Below are positions 39,930 through 53,400 of a stretch of 64,000 nt of DNA, piece by piece. The notes under the pieces were generated by a model, which saw nothing but the letters and a program-made list of their open reading frames with translations, had not been told where the DNA came from and searched no databases. Source of the DNA: Tolypeutes matacus (Eukaryota; Chordata; Mammalia; Cingulata; Chlamyphoridae); assembly GCA_026826555.1 (NCBI GenBank), contig JAKSZT010054335.1, positions 8,636,359-8,700,358 of the forward strand. The letters run 5' to 3'. The translations under genes were made by a program, and so were the position numbers. The stretch's first letter is position 1, and each line of letters opens with the position of its first letter.

Positions 39930-41165
39930 CGTCAGCCTTGGCTATTTGAATCAGCTCTCTCACTGAAAACAATGAAAATGCTGAATAAATACCAGACAAA
40001 ATAACATGTAAGTTGGAAGGCGGGAAGTAGGATAAAAGTTCTAAAACTTTATGATCCAGGAAGAGAATAAAGGTTGTTATTATTATTAGATTTTGGTAAG
40101 CTAAGAATGTGTAGCTTAATTTCTAAGCTTGTCACTAACAGAGCAGAAACAGAAGAGGGGAAAATATGCTAAGAAATAATTAGCCAACAAAAAGTTAAGA
40201 AAGATAGAACAAGAGAGACAAGTAGAAAAGTCAAAGTAATATGATAGATTTAAGCATAAAATATATCAGTAATTACTTTAAATGTAAAAGTGTTAAATGA
40301 TCCAGAAGATAGACAAAGATTGTCAAGCAGGATAAAAGAATTTTAAAAAATTGATGTTTACAAGGAGACACACCTAAAAACCTAAGGTTATCAAAGGTAA
40401 ATAATAAAATTATAGAAAAAGATATACTATGTAAATACTAATCAAACAGCTGCAAAATACATGTTATCTCAAGTGCTTATGGAACATATACAAAAATAAT
40501 ACATATACATGTCCATAGAACAAGATTCAAAAAGCTTTCACGGGATTAAAAGCATATAAAGTATTTTCAGATCATAATACGGTTTAGCTAAGGATCAATA
40601 TCAAAGGGAAAACAATCATATGTTTAGAATATAAGAAAAGCATTTCTAAATAAATTTGTCAAAGAAGAAATAACAAAGTCAAAGAAAATAAAGACACAAG
40701 CAAAAAAGATTATAAAAATAAAATCAACAAAGCCAAAGAAAAACAGTTTAACTTTACCTTGAACAGTTGAAGGTATATGTATACATTTGGCCCCTAAACT
40801 CTTAGGTACAAAACCCAGAAAATTGCATGCACATATGCACTAGAAGATGTGCAAAAAGATTTCCTAGCAATGTTGTATATAATGGACCCAAATTAGAAAC
40901 AACCAGTGTTCACCAGTAGTAGAATAAATTAGTAAACCGTAGTATAATCAAATTATATAATTTTACTCAGTAATGAAAATGAGTGAAATACAGCCTCATG
41001 CAAGTCCAAGGATGAATCTTAAGCTTAATACAGAGTGAAAAAAGCCAGAAACAATATTATATATACCATAAAATTATTTGAAGTTCGAAATTATTTTATG
41101 TTTACCATAAAAGTCAGGACAAAGGTTACCACTAGGGGAAGGGAGGCATTTGAGACCAGGTCTCA
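39930..41165 (+). repeat. Old L1 fragment, sense
   Basis: A-rich sequence with L1 ORF2 landmarks: 'aattactttaaatgtaaaag', 'agacaaagattgtcaagcag', 'acaaggagacacacctaaaa' and 'gatatactatgtaaatacta'. The right part ('agcaatgttgtatataatgg', 'gaatcttaagcttaatacag') matches the L1 3' region. Badly decayed. Confidence 0.65.
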
Positions 41166-41575
41166 GCAGTGTTTTTGTTTTTTTGTTTTTTTAAAGATTT
41201 ATTTACTTTTTTTATTCATTTCCCTGCCCACCCCACCCCCCTTTGTTTGCGCTCACTGTCTGCTTTCTATGTCTGCTCATCTTCTTTTTAGGAGGCACCG
41301 GGAACTGAACCTGGGAACTCCCATGTGTGAGGGAGGCGCCTAATCACTTGAGCCACCTCCGCTCTCTGCTTGTTGTGTCTCTCAATGTGTTTCCTCGTTG
41401 TGTCTCCTCATTGTGTCATCTTGTTGTGCCAGCTCGCCACACCAGCCCATTGCATCAGCTTGCTGTCTTACTTGTCTTCTCTAGGAGGCACCAGGAACGA
41501 AACCTGGGATCTCTCACGTCGTAGGCGGGCACCCAACTGCTTGAGCTACATCTGCTTTCCTCAGCAGTGTTCTAA
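41166..41575 (-). mobile_element. Dimeric DAS SINE with target-site duplication
   Basis: Two tRNA-like DAS heads occur in minus orientation. The blocks 'aggaggcaccgggaactgaa' (41291) and 'aggaggcaccaggaacgaaa' (41484) each precede a 'ttgagccacctccgctctc' type end. A TTGTGTCTC-rich spacer separates them and a T-rich tract lies at the left. Flanks share 'ctcagcagtgtt' (41161-41172 and 41561-41572). Confidence 0.85.
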
Positions 41576-41599
41576 TTCCTCTCCTAGCTGGTTCTTTTT

Positions 41600-44500
41600 A
41601 TGAACATTGTCTTTATAACTATGTGTTCAGCTAAATGTATTCATCTAATGCACTTTCCTGAGTGTATGTTATATCTCACAACTTAAAAATATTAATGGTT
41701 CATCTTAAATGCACATCCTTCTTCACAGAATGAGTTGATCTCTGCTACTTTCAGTTCAGGCATTTAGACATGGACTTAGATTATCTGAGCTGAGTTTTGA
41801 AATGAGGCACTATGAGAAATTCCCAAAAGGAAAAGTTTTGTTATCAAAAGGAGAGATGGATGATGAACAGGCTATAACAATAGCTTCCCACTGCATTCTA
41901 CCCCAATGTCAACATACATTCTTCCCAGACATACACTTTCAAAAGCCTTCCTAACATAATGTAGCTACCCCACATAAAACCATACCTTCCCAAAGGGAGA
42001 CATCCAAGAGAATTGTCCAATTATTGTATCCAGCTTCAATTCAACAATGTTTGAATAATATTTCAGCAAATCCTGTCAACTCTACTTTCAAAACACAGCC
42101 AGAATCTGACCACTTCTTACCATCTTAACTACTGTCAACCTTATCCAAGCAGCCATCATCTCTCACAGGTATTATTTCAACAGGCTCCTAACTGGTCCGC
42201 CATTTCTACTCTTGTCCTCCAATAGCCTGTTCTCCTCAGACAGCATCCAGAGCTTAAAACGCACCCATGGCTCCCACCTGCGCAGGAACTCACAATGGCT
42301 TTATGTAACCTGGTCTTCATCCCTCCCCGGCCCTGTCTGCCCTTCCTCACCCTTCTTCAGTCCTGCTATCCTCTCTGGGGTTCCTTAAACACATCAGCTA
42401 TGCTCTTTCCTCAGTGCAAAGTTCCTTCTAAGGAACTGGGTGTTTCCTGCACTCGGTGTCGGCCCAGCTCAGGCCCTGCAGACTGCCTTCCGGTCTAAGC
42501 AATCACTGGCCATCGCTTTCCTGGACTGAAGTTTCTCTGCCAATACAACTCCCTTAAAATTATAACGGGGTTTCTCTCCCTTGCATTTTACCAACTCCTT
42601 AGGTCTTGGGCTACCGTCCTTCAGTCTAGAGCAGGGACCTGCGTGCTGCCATCCTTTCACAGCAGGTCTCTTGCCACCCCTCTCAGCCCTCAGCTGGACG
42701 GCTTCATCCTGGCCTGAGCCTGGGGTTACGGAAAACGATCGGCCTGGGTGTGGAGGCACAGTCCACCTATTCCTTACCCTCTGACTGTATCCTGTCAGAA
42801 AGCTCTTGAAATTGGAGTAAAGTCTCCTCTGCCCTGCAGGGAGTGCAAGGTGAGGCTCCTGTGGGGATGGAGTGGCCACATCAGGCTTCTTACCTGCACC
42901 TCTGCGTTTCCAACAGGGCTGTGCCGGCAGATGGCAAGCACTCAGCTCAAGGGTGGGGGAAGCCCCAATCTGCAGCATTTTCCAATTTGTTAAAATCTGG
43001 TATAAATACGCCCATCATTTCCAGTGCCAAGCTACCAAGCTGGCACCCCTAAAGGAGCAATCACGAGGAGGTGCACTCAGCTCACACCTCAGCTTCCAAC
43101 CTGCTGCTGCTTCTCCACCAATATTAGTTTGAATCAGAAATTTGTTTTTTCCAAAAGGCAAAAGACTACAAGACAGATACCTCGGGTTGCTGGCCATAGA
43201 CAGAAAGAGCCCCCCTTTCTGTGCTTACACGGCCAGCTTCGTCAGTCTGTTGGTTTGCGTGTGGCTTTACTAAGCCTGCAAGGAAGTAGCCTGTGCCTTT
43301 CCAAATCCTAGAGTTTTTCTGTCCAGGCCCTTAAATCCAGCTGCAAAAGGCAGGGGGTCTGAGTCTCCAGATGCAACAACTACAACTAACCACATAACAG
43401 AAATGTTCAGAATCCGAACTAAGGGCGGAGCATCTCTGTGTCCTGCACCCCGTCTCAACCTGGCCAGTGCCTAGTAAGGACCTGTTACTAGTAAAATCCA
43501 TCTCAGGTAACAACTTCTCTGTCAGAGTTACATGATTACAAGCAACAGAAACGAATTCCAGCATAAAAAATTACTGGAAGGCTGTGGGCACCTCTCAGAA
43601 CGGGAGAAAATGCTGAACAGTCAGGAGGACGGCAGGCAAGGCCAGGTGGGCTTCTGGGAAGCAGGCACTGCCAGGCACAATCAGTGTCAGCTCCTTCCCC
43701 TGTGGGTTTCCAGCCAGGATTCAGATTCCAATGAGAGGGCATCCAAGCGGCCGGGTGCCAGCCAGGGAAGGCGCGGAGTTTTGATTGACAGCTCCAATAA
43801 GACTGCAGGCCATGGGGCAGGGGCATGATGGCTCCTTCCCCCTCCCCCCAAAAGTTAAGGCACTATCACCAAAAGAAGGAACAAGTCTTGGAGGCAGGCA
43901 AAACTCCCGACAGGTTGGGTTTGTGTTTTCTAAAGAGCTTTCTTGCCTCAGTGACCAGTTACACAGAAAGTGAGGCTGGGGACGGGAAGAGCAGGCAGGA
44001 GTTGTGCCAGTGGGGACCTGGACTTTTGAGGCTCTCGGGCAGATTGACTGAAAGCCACCACGTCTGTGCCCTCATCGTGAAATAGGGTGTGATGAGTAAC
44101 TGAGTTAATTGATTACTAGAAATGTGGCTGCTCCTGCATACAGATTCAATCACATTATAAAGCAGCATAAAGACACACAGGTATAGTGTAATGCTCCATG
44201 CAGCTGGAGCAGGGAGCCCCAAAACCGCTTGGAAGCTGAAGACGTCTGCCAATGATCCAAGCTCAGGGGCTAGCGACAGGGTGCCCTAAGGCATTCCGAG
44301 TGAGAGGGAAGAAGGTCTGGCTCTGATTCCAGGCCCTTGCTCACATGTCACGACTTCCCCGAGCAACCCTCCTTGTCTACACGGGGCAGTGAAGATTCCT
44401 GCCCTGCCAAAACCACCAAGGCGGTTCAAAGGAGATTAAAGTGCTGCGTAAGGGTTAAAGGAGAGGCCATATAAAACTCTTCAGCAGATTTGGAATAGGC

Positions 44501-46320
44501 AAGCAAAAGTGCTTAGCCCCCAGGATGTCCCCCTACGGAGGGAGAACAGCCCCTGGAGCACTGGGCTTGCTCGCTGAAGCAGGGCCAGAGCGGAGCCCTG
44601 CCGGCTGCACTCCTCCTGAAAACTTCCTCTTCCATTTCCTTCCTGCCTTCTCCCTCTGGCACCTCTTCCTCTGGCAGGTCCTTAAAGGACAGTGCTTCTG
44701 GCCACATCACACCCCTGGCCCCACCACCTCCTGGGCTCCCGCCACCTGGATGTCCCCGAATCATTCCCACTCCCTCCACTTTCCCACAGCAGCCTCCCGT
44801 GTGCCCTGCCCCGGGCCAGGGTACCACTTTGCCTCTCCATCCACCCAGCTTGGATGCTCAGATTCACCTACAAAGCTGCCTTTCCACACACTCAATCCGT
44901 TGCTAGGCTCTGTGGATTCTTCCTCAAATCCATCCCCTCGTCAAGTGTGTCATCACTGCTGTGACTCAGGCTCTTGCCTTTCCACTGGACGGTGGAGATG
45001 ACGTCCCCAAAGTCTCTGAAATGCTAGTCGACTGCCTCGAGAACTTACCGAGCCCTACTGCCTCCCCCAGCACAGCGGCATTGGCGTGATTCTCCCGTGC
45101 CCAAGCTGGCGCCTCAGAACCGCCTCCAGGGCAGGCACTTCTCTGCTGCCCACTTGCGGCAGAGTGGCGAAGCCCCCTCTGCCCCTGCCCTCATATTGCC
45201 CAGAGAGGGGCACTCACGGGCCGAGCACTGCTCACTCTGGGCGTAAGCTCGAGGGACCCTCTACCCGGGAGAAAGATGCAGAAGGCAAAAGGGAGAGGAG
45301 GGGAGCACCCATCCTGCCCCACTGCCCCCTGCAAGGCCCCCAGAGGGCAGTGCTGCATCCCTCCCCACTGGGCATCGGAGTGCTGGTGGACAACACGCAA
45401 AGGAGCGTCTGCCACATGGAGGGCCACAGGGCCGTGCCCGGCGCCTTGACTGCTTGTCGCCGCTGCGGGGAGCCGTCCGCTAGCTCAGCCCTGCAGCGGG
45501 GGCGCTGGTGCCCCAGGGCAGACCCCTGGCCCCACCGGACTCTGGATGCAACCACGGCCTTCCCTGCCTCCAGGCCCCCCACGCTCTCAAGAGCCCCTGA
45601 GGACTCGTTCTCACCGCGGCGGCAGCCCCTGGGGTCACTCCCCTGAGGACTCCCCCCACAACCGCTCCGGATGAATGAAAAATGAACTGCAGGTTCTGAT
45701 TCCAGCTTGTAAACCGATAAGATCCCCAAGAAATCCACAACAGCCCCCTTACTTCTTTGGAATGCCACTGTGCAGCAAGACTCCAAATTGGGGCTTTCTC
45801 CGGAAGTTGCCAGGGAGCCTTTCCCAACTTAGGGCACTGTGCTAGGTCGCGCGCCTGTCAGTTAACAAGCACCTTGGCCTGAGCCGCCCGGAGCACCAGC
45901 AGCCCGTGGAGAAAGCCCCCGGCTGGGCCTTGTCCACGCCAAGAGACGGCGGTGGGCAGCCAAGGCTCTCCCGACCACCGAGGCAGAGCCGGAGCACGCC
46001 CCACGCACCCGCTGCCTCGCGGATGGCTCTCGCGGCCTGGAGCAGCGTCTCTGAAGCAGGGCCCCTGCACAATCACGTGGACCCTTCCCAAGTCAGTGCC
46101 TCAGAACAGGCCAGCCCCTCCCCTCTGCAGGGCCTGCGCTCTCCCTCCACTGCGATGCACCAGGCAAGGGAAGCAAGCCCGGTCCCTGGCGGCAAGCTCT
46201 GCGGGGGCACCTGTCCTCGGCAGGGCACGTGCGGGGTGCCGCGCTGCCTGGCCTAGACCTGACCCTGCCGGCCACGGCGCCTAATCTACCCCTTGAACCC
46301 CAGGGTCTCGTCACCGCTAG
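41600..46320. other. Intergenic, mostly single-copy
   Basis: Apart from an L2 fragment at about 42060-42430, no repeat family or gene is recognised. 44560-46310 is GC-rich with frames open on both strands; none resembles a protein I know. Confidence 0.55.
42060..42430 (+). repeat. L2 LINE fragment, sense
   Basis: The order 'acaggctcctaactggtccg', 'cttaaaacgcacccatggct' and 'ttatgtaacctggtcttcat' followed by 'tgctctttcctcagtgcaaa' parallels the L2 3' half. Confidence 0.6.
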
Positions 46321-46333
46321 CAGGCTGGGGCGC

Positions 46334-46424
46334 TTTTCTTTTAAGGGGGTACCAGGGGTTGAACCCAGGACCTCGTTCATGGGAAGCAGGTGCTCAACCA
46401 CTGAGCCTCACCCACCCCCCAATG
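46334..46424 (-). repeat. DAS SINE, minus
   Basis: 'ggggttgaacccaggacctc' and 'catgggaagcaggtgctcaa' with 'ccactgagcctcacccaccc' form the complement of a DAS head. Confidence 0.85.
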
Positions 46425-46430
46425 ACAGCA

Positions 46431-46534
46431 GTTTTTTTGTTGTTTGTTTGTTTTTTAGGAGGCACCGAGGATTGAGCCCAGGACCTCACACATGGGAAGC
46501 AGGCGCTCAAGCACTGAGCTACGTCCGCTCCCCT
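46431..46534 (-). repeat. DAS SINE, minus, second copy
   Basis: A T/G-rich lead (46433-46458) is followed by 'aggaggcaccgaggattgag', 'acatgggaagcaggcgctca' and 'agcactgagctacgtccgct', a well-preserved DAS head adjacent to the previous copy. Confidence 0.9.
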
Positions 46535-46539
46535 GGGAT

Positions 46540-48930
46540 TCCTTTCAGCCGGTCGTGAGGGTTCACTGCCACCACACCTACTCCTGTCCTCGGTCTCAGA
46601 GTGACTCTTCCAAACCTCTGGCTTCTCAGGTCCTTGGTTTCTTTACAGCCAGTGATCATCTCTCCCACCCCACGAACACTCTTGTGTGGTTGATTCTGGG
46701 CCTTTCCGACCATCCACTCCACCAGCTTCATTTTGCCAGCCGCCCCCACTGAAATGATTCTCCAGACGCTCAGAGGCCTTCCGTGCTCTGGCTCTGCCAC
46801 CTTTGGACTTTCCATCGCTCCCATTCTCTCCTTACCCAGCTTTGATTTCTTGGTCCACCTTTATAATCACATGCCTGCAAGCAGTTTCAAATCTTTTGTG
46901 TCTCTCTCCCAGCATCCTACATGCCTGGTAAAACCTTGAATTCCTCCAGTTAAACCCAGCTTTCTACTGTCGCCGCGCCTGCTGCAGACAGCTGAAAGTT
47001 ATTGGAGAAAATCCCCCTAGTTGCTGCCTGGCGCTGTTTTAAATTTGTGACCACAAGCCTTAGATGGGCTCTGATAGCCCTGTTGCATTTCCCGTGAAAG
47101 TTCAGTTTCTCTCCCACCAGGATGACAATTTTGTATCTGCAAAACTCTCAAACCATCAACCTTCCTATCCCTGCCTTCCTTTTCATTCTGTTTATCCTCC
47201 TAGCTTTTACTTCCGTATTCAATGCATGCAATTTCATTTTTGTCTCCCATTGTCCCCTTAAATTTTATTCAGTAGGGAAGCTGTGATTCTCCTCTGAATG
47301 AACTCTTGGATTGTCCCAAAACTTCTGGTTACTCTTCTGTAACAAGAAATCCACAGGTCACAAAGCACAGTCTCAGTGTGATACTTAGAACGTCAGCCCT
47401 ATGTAATGGCCCTAGCTTCTGGTCACTCCCCCTCCCTCAAGCTGGAGCTGCAGGTGGGCTGCTGGCTTCCCGGGAAGGGGGTGAGAGTGGCTTTTCCTGG
47501 AGCTGGCCCCCCTGGGGTCTGGGGTTGGAGAGAGAAGGTGAGGTGGGAAGCTCTAACTGGCCCTCTCTGTTGTGAGCTCATGTCCTGCTGTCTGGACATG
47601 ACCAGCGTTTAAAGATGACCCTCTGGGAAAGCTGTCGTGCCTCCGGATCTCTCACCTGTGGTTCCTTTGCTGGGAGTAAGGGAACTGCCTCCAGCTCGCC
47701 TGCCCACTGGCTTCCACAGTCCTGAGAGACATGGTGGTCCACCTCCAGGGTCTGTCAGCTGGGGTCCCTTGGCCCCTCTGAGCTAGCCTGTTGGACGATT
47801 TCACTCTGGCTCCTTCACTCTCAGATAATCCACATCTGATCCGTGGGAACACGGACATGTCTTTACCTTGACTAATTCTAGGAAGTCCTGTCCATCCCAA
47901 TACAGCCACCACTCCGTCATCTTCTATGCCAGCAGCTAGCCAGTCCATCTCCAGCTGTTCAATGTTCCAGCAGGGAGTCAAACACTGGCCACTGGGGTTG
48001 GCCTATAAGTCAGATACGGCAGGTCCCCATCCCCAGGACCTCCCCAGCACAGGCTGGCATGGGTCTCCACACCTCGCCTCAAAGAAACCATCCTCAAAAA
48101 CCTTCCCCCTTCATCTCTAAGAAATTTACTCCTTCACCCCTCAGCATGGGTGGAGTTTAAGAGCCCTGTAACTATTTCGTTGAAAATTTGCATCTTGGAG
48201 TAGCACCTCACTTTACCGGCTCTATTCCGTTTCACTGCCTCGGCACTTTCAATTTAACATCCTGTTACACTTTATTGAGAGAATCTTCCCACCAGCAAAT
48301 AGGCAAATCTGCTTGAATTTATGAGCATATTCTCTGCATTCCCTCCTATTAAAATGGACAAAGAGTTCCTGCTCTAATCAAGAGTCAGCCTGTGCCCCAG
48401 ATCTCATACCTCCTCACCCACCCTACAGTAAGGTCTACCACTTCGTCATCAGTGTCTTCATTCCCATAAGCCCTCACATATATTCTATATTCCCCAACTT
48501 AAAACACACACACACACACCCTTCTCCCTGGACCCCACATCTTCCTCCCACCCCATCTCTCTTTACTCCTTCACAACAAAACATGGCTGAAGAGTTGTCT
48601 AGACCCACTGCCTCCACTGACACTTCTCGCTTCACTCTTTTTTTTTCTTTGTTTGTTTGGGATAGGCTTCTTTGTTTCCTTTTATTTTTATTCCAACCTC
48701 AAAATACAAAGAAAAGTATAAAGGACAATACCACAAGCAAACTTCCATGATGAAATGATAAGTCATTGGCGTTTTATTTGCAATTTCCTGGTCCCTTTTT
48801 TCTTATCACTTAGAATTTTTATTTTGTACTTATTGAAATATCTCTTTTAGAGTTTTTAGATATTTATTTATTATATATCACTTCTGTGCATACATAAAAA
48901 TAGTATGTAAGCAAAACAAATCATTTAAGG
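46540..48930. other. Intergenic, unassigned
   Basis: C/T-rich to AT-rich sequence. 46590-46960 resembles an old LINE-like repeat without clear landmarks. A short (AC)n lies at 48504-48519. Nothing else is identified. Confidence 0.5.
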
Positions 48931-48959
48931 TGTTCCTAAAACCTCTTCACAATCAGAGT

Positions 48960-50455
48960 CTGACTCTTCTGAATCCCTTTTTTAAACTTTTTATTTTGAG
49001 GCCATTGCAGATTCACATGCAGTTATAAGAGACAATTCAAGGAAATCTCATACCCCCTTCATTCAGTTTCCCCAAATGGAAACATCTTGCGTAACTGCAG
49101 TATAACAACACAAGCAGGAAACTGACATTGATGCAACCCACTGATCTCATTCAAAACCACCAGTTTTCATGCCCTCGTTTGTGTGTGTGTGGTGCGTGTG
49201 CATATTTTTCAGGAGGTACCAGGAATTGAACCCGAGACCTCATACATGGGAAGCAGGTGCTCAACCACTGAGCTACGTCCGCTGCCCTGTGTATATTTGT
49301 TCTATGAAATTTTATCGTGTGCATAGTTTCACCACCATGAAGAGACAGTTACACTTTTGCAGGCACAGCCACCGTGCTCCCTACCCTACCTCCACTACTG
49401 GCAACCAGTAAGTTACGTTCCATCTCTCTAATTTTGTCATTTCAATAATGTTATATAAGTAGGGTCATACAGTATGTAATCTCTGAAATTGGCTTTTTTT
49501 TTTCCACTAGGCATAATTCACTTGAGATCCATCCAAGTTCTTGGGTGTATCAATAGGTCAATCTTTTTTGTTAAGTACATTACGGATGTATGAAAGTGTG
49601 CTTAACCATTTACTCACTGAAGGACATCTGGGATGATTCCAGTCTTTGGTTATGACAGATAAAGCTGCTATGAACATTTATGTACAGGTTTTTGTATGAA
49701 CATAAGTTTTCACTTTTCTGAGATATACACCGAAGAGCACAATCGCTAGGTTGTAAGGTAAGTCCATTTTGGGTTTTATAAGAAATGGCCCAACTATTTT
49801 CCAGAATGACTGAACCATTTTACATTCCCACAAGCAATGTATGAGTGATCCATTTCCTCCACATGCTCACAGATTTTATGTTATCACTATTTTTTATTTT
49901 AGCTACTCTGATATTTCATTGTGGTTTTAATTTATATCTCCCCAATGGTTAATGATGTTAAACATCTATTCATGTGCTTTTTTGCAATCTGTAAATCATC
50001 TTCAGTGAAATAACCATTTAAGTCTTTAGTTCATTTTATAATTGGATTATCTGTTTTTCCCATTGTGATTTGAGAGCTCTGCATACATTCTAAACTTTAG
50101 TTCTTTGTCAGATATGTGGTTTGCAAATATTTTCTCCAGGTTCAGAGCCTGACTTTTCATCTCTTCACCAGATCATTCAGTCACAGAACAAAAGTTTAAT
50201 TTTGATGAGATATAATTTATCAAGTTTTCTTTCTACAGATAATGCTTTTGGAGTGAGGTCTGAGTCCCAAAGTACTGAAATTTTTCACTTATGTCTTTTT
50301 CTAAAATTTTTTAGTTTTGCATTTTACAGTTAAGTGTATGGTACATTTTGAGTTACTTTTGAGATTTGGGTAGAAGCTCTTTTTTGACTATGGATGACCA
50401 ATTTTTCCAGCACAGCTATCCTTCCTCCACTGATTTGCACCTTTATCAAAAATCA
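48960..50455 (-). repeat. Old L1, 3' region, antisense
   Basis: Antisense L1 landmarks: 'tgaggccattgcagattcac' (3' UTR side), 'gctatgaacatttatgtaca', 'atgactgaaccattttacat', 'cacaagcaatgtatgagtga', 'gttctttgtcagatatgtgg', and 'cacctttatcaaaaatcagt' at the right end. A DAS SINE interrupts it at about 49206-49286. Confidence 0.8.
49206..49286 (-). repeat. DAS SINE inserted in L1
   Basis: 'ttcaggaggtaccaggaatt' to 'aaccactgagctacgtccgc' is a DAS head in minus orientation. Flanks 'tgtgcatattt' and 'tgtgtatattt' (49197-49207 and 49288-49298) look like the target duplication. Confidence 0.85.
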
Positions 50456-53400
50456 GTTTCTTTGAAAAGAGCAACAAAATTGACAAACCTTTAGCCACAC
50501 TGGCAAAGACACACAAATAACTAAAATCAGAAATGAAAGTGGGGACATTATTCCAACCTCACAGAAGTAAAAGGGTTAAAAGAGAATACTATGAACAATT
50601 GTACACCAAGAGCTAAGATAACTGAGATGAAATAGACAAATTCCTAGAAACACAAATTATCTAAACAGACTCAAGAAGAAACAGAAAATCCCAAACAGAC
50701 CAATCACAAGTAAAAAGATTGAATCAGTAATAAAAAAATTTCCAACAAAGAAAAGTCCTGGACAAGATAGATAGTTTCACTGGTAAATTCTACCAAACAT
50801 TCAAAGAAGTAACAACAATTCTTCCAAAATTCTTCCAAAAAATTGAAGAGGAGAGAACACTTCCTAACTCACTCGGTGAGACCAGCATTACCCTAATAAC
50901 AAAGCCAGAAAAAGGCATCACAAAAAAAGAAAATTACAGACCAATATCCCTTATGAATATAGGTGAAAATATCCTCAACAAAATACCAGTAAGCTAAATC
51001 CAATGGTATATTAAAAGGATGATACACCATGACAAGTGGGATTATCCCAGGAATGCAAAGGTGGTTTGAGATATGAAAATTAATCAATATAATGCATCAC
51101 ATCAATAGAATGAAAGGAAAAAAAATGTGATCATCTCAATTGACACAGAAAAGGCATTTGAGAAAATCCAGCACCCTTTCTTGATAAAAAACACTCAGAA
51201 AAAAAGTAGGAATAAAAGGGGACTTTCTCAACATGATAAAGGATATCTACGAGAAACTCATGACTAACATCATACTTAATGGTGAAAGGCTGAAAGCTTT
51301 CCCCTTACAGTCAAGAACAAGACAAGGATGCCTATTTTCACCACTGCTATTCAACATTGTACTGGTGATAGCCAGAGCAATTAGGCAAGAAAAAGAAATA
51401 AAAGTCATCCAAATTGGAAAGGAAGAAGTAAACTATCTCTATTTGCAGGTGACATGATCCTATATAGGAAAATTCCCAAAGAATTCACAAGAACGCTACT
51501 AGAGCTAATAATTGAATTCAACAAAGTTGTGGTGTATGAAATCAACATGCAAAAATCTGTTGTGTTTCTATACATCAGCCATGAATAATCCTAAAAGGAA
51601 ATTAAGAAAAAAATTCCATTAAAAATGTCATCTAAAAAATCAAATATAGGGGAATAAATTTAACCAAGGGGGTGAAAGACTTGTATACTGAAAGCTAAAA
51701 AATATTCCTGAAAGAAATTAAGGAAGACTTGAATAAGTAGAAAGACATCCCATGTTCATGGACTGGAAGACTTAATATTGTTAAAATGTCAGTGCTACCC
51801 TAAGTGATCTACAGATTCAACAAAATCCCTATAAAAGTTCCAGCAGGCTTTCTGAATAAATGGAAAAGCCAATCATCAAAGTCATATGAAATTGCAAGGG
51901 GCCCTGAATAGCAAAAACAATCTTGAAAAAGAAAAAAGTTGGAGGACTCTCATTCCCCGATTTCAAAATTTGCTTTAAAGCTACAGTAAGCAAACCTATG
52001 TGGTACTGGCATAAGGACAGACTTATAAACCAACGGAACAGAATTGAGAATATAGAAATAAACCCACATATCTATGGCCAATTAATTTTTCACAAGGGTG
52101 CCAAGTCCACTCAATGAAGAAAGAATAGTCTTTTCAATGAATGTTGCTAGGAAACTGGATATCCATAGATAAAAGAATAAAAGTGACCCCTAACCTCACA
52201 TCAAATATAAATATTAGCTCAAAATGGATCAATGACCTAAATATAAGATCTAAAACCATTAAAACACTGGTGAAAAAAATATAATAGAAAATCATCAGGA
52301 CCCTGAATTTTGCAATGGATTATTAAATATGGTATTAAAAGCAGAAACAAAAAAGAAAAAATAGATAAATTGGACTTCATCAAAATTAAAAACTCTTGAG
52401 CATCAAAGAACATTATCATGAAAATTAAAAAGCAACCTATAGAATGAGAGAAAATAGTTGCAAACAATATATCTGATAACAGTTTAGCTTCTAGAGTATA
52501 TAAAGAACTCCTACAACTCAACAACAAAAAGAGAAATGACCCAATTAAAAATGGGCAGAAAGGATATACAAATATCCAATAAGCATACAAAAGATGCTAA
52601 ACATAATTAGCCATTAGGGAAATGCAAATGAAAACCACAATGAGGGAAGCGGATGTAGCTCAAGCAATTGGGCTCCCGTCTACCATATGGGAGGTCCCGG
52701 GTTCGTTTCCTGGGGCCTCCTGGTGAAGGCAAGCTGGCCCATGTGGAGAGCTGGCACAACGAAAGAGACAAAGAGGAGAGACAATGAGAGACACAACGAA
52801 CCAGGGAGCTGAGGTGGCTCAAACAATTGAGTGCCTCTCTCCAACACTGGAGGTCTCGGATCGGTTCCCAGTGCCTCCAAAAGAGAAGATGAGAAGACAA
52901 AACAAGCAGACACAGAGAGCGGACGGCGAACGGACACAGAGAGCGGACGGCGAACAGACACAGAGAGCGGACGGCGAACGGACACAGAGAGCACACAGCG
53001 AATGGACACAGAGCGCGGACGGCGAACGGACACAGAGAGCGGACAGGGAGTGCAAAAATGGGGGGTGGGGCGGGGATAAATAAATAAAGTTAAAAAAAAA
53101 AAAAAAGAAAACCGCAATGAGATATCACCTCACACCTGCTAGGATATAATTTTTTAAATAACATAACAAATGTTGATAAAGATGTGGAGAAATTGGAACT
53201 CTCATGCATTGCTAGTGGGACTATCAAATGGTATGGTCACTGTGAAAAACAGTTTGGCAGTTCCTCAGAGCGCTCAGTATAGAACTGCTACATGGCTCAG
53301 CAATTCCACGGCTGGACACATACCCCCAAAGAACGGGGAGCAGGGGCTCAAACAGATGTTCATAGCAGCATCATTCACAGTGGCCAAAAGGAGGAAGAAG

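Noticed and set aside
45086..45646. A 186-codon open frame in intergenic DNA
   Set aside because: Overlapping minus-strand frames of similar length, low-complexity composition and no recognised domain suggest chance openness in GC-rich sequence.
51233..51457. An open frame resembling part of reverse transcriptase
   Set aside because: It is a remnant within a broken L1 ORF2, not an active gene.
52905..53050. A CRISPR-like array of regularly spaced repeats
   Set aside because: Units are contiguous without unique spacers, lie within a SINE, and the genome is a mammal's.
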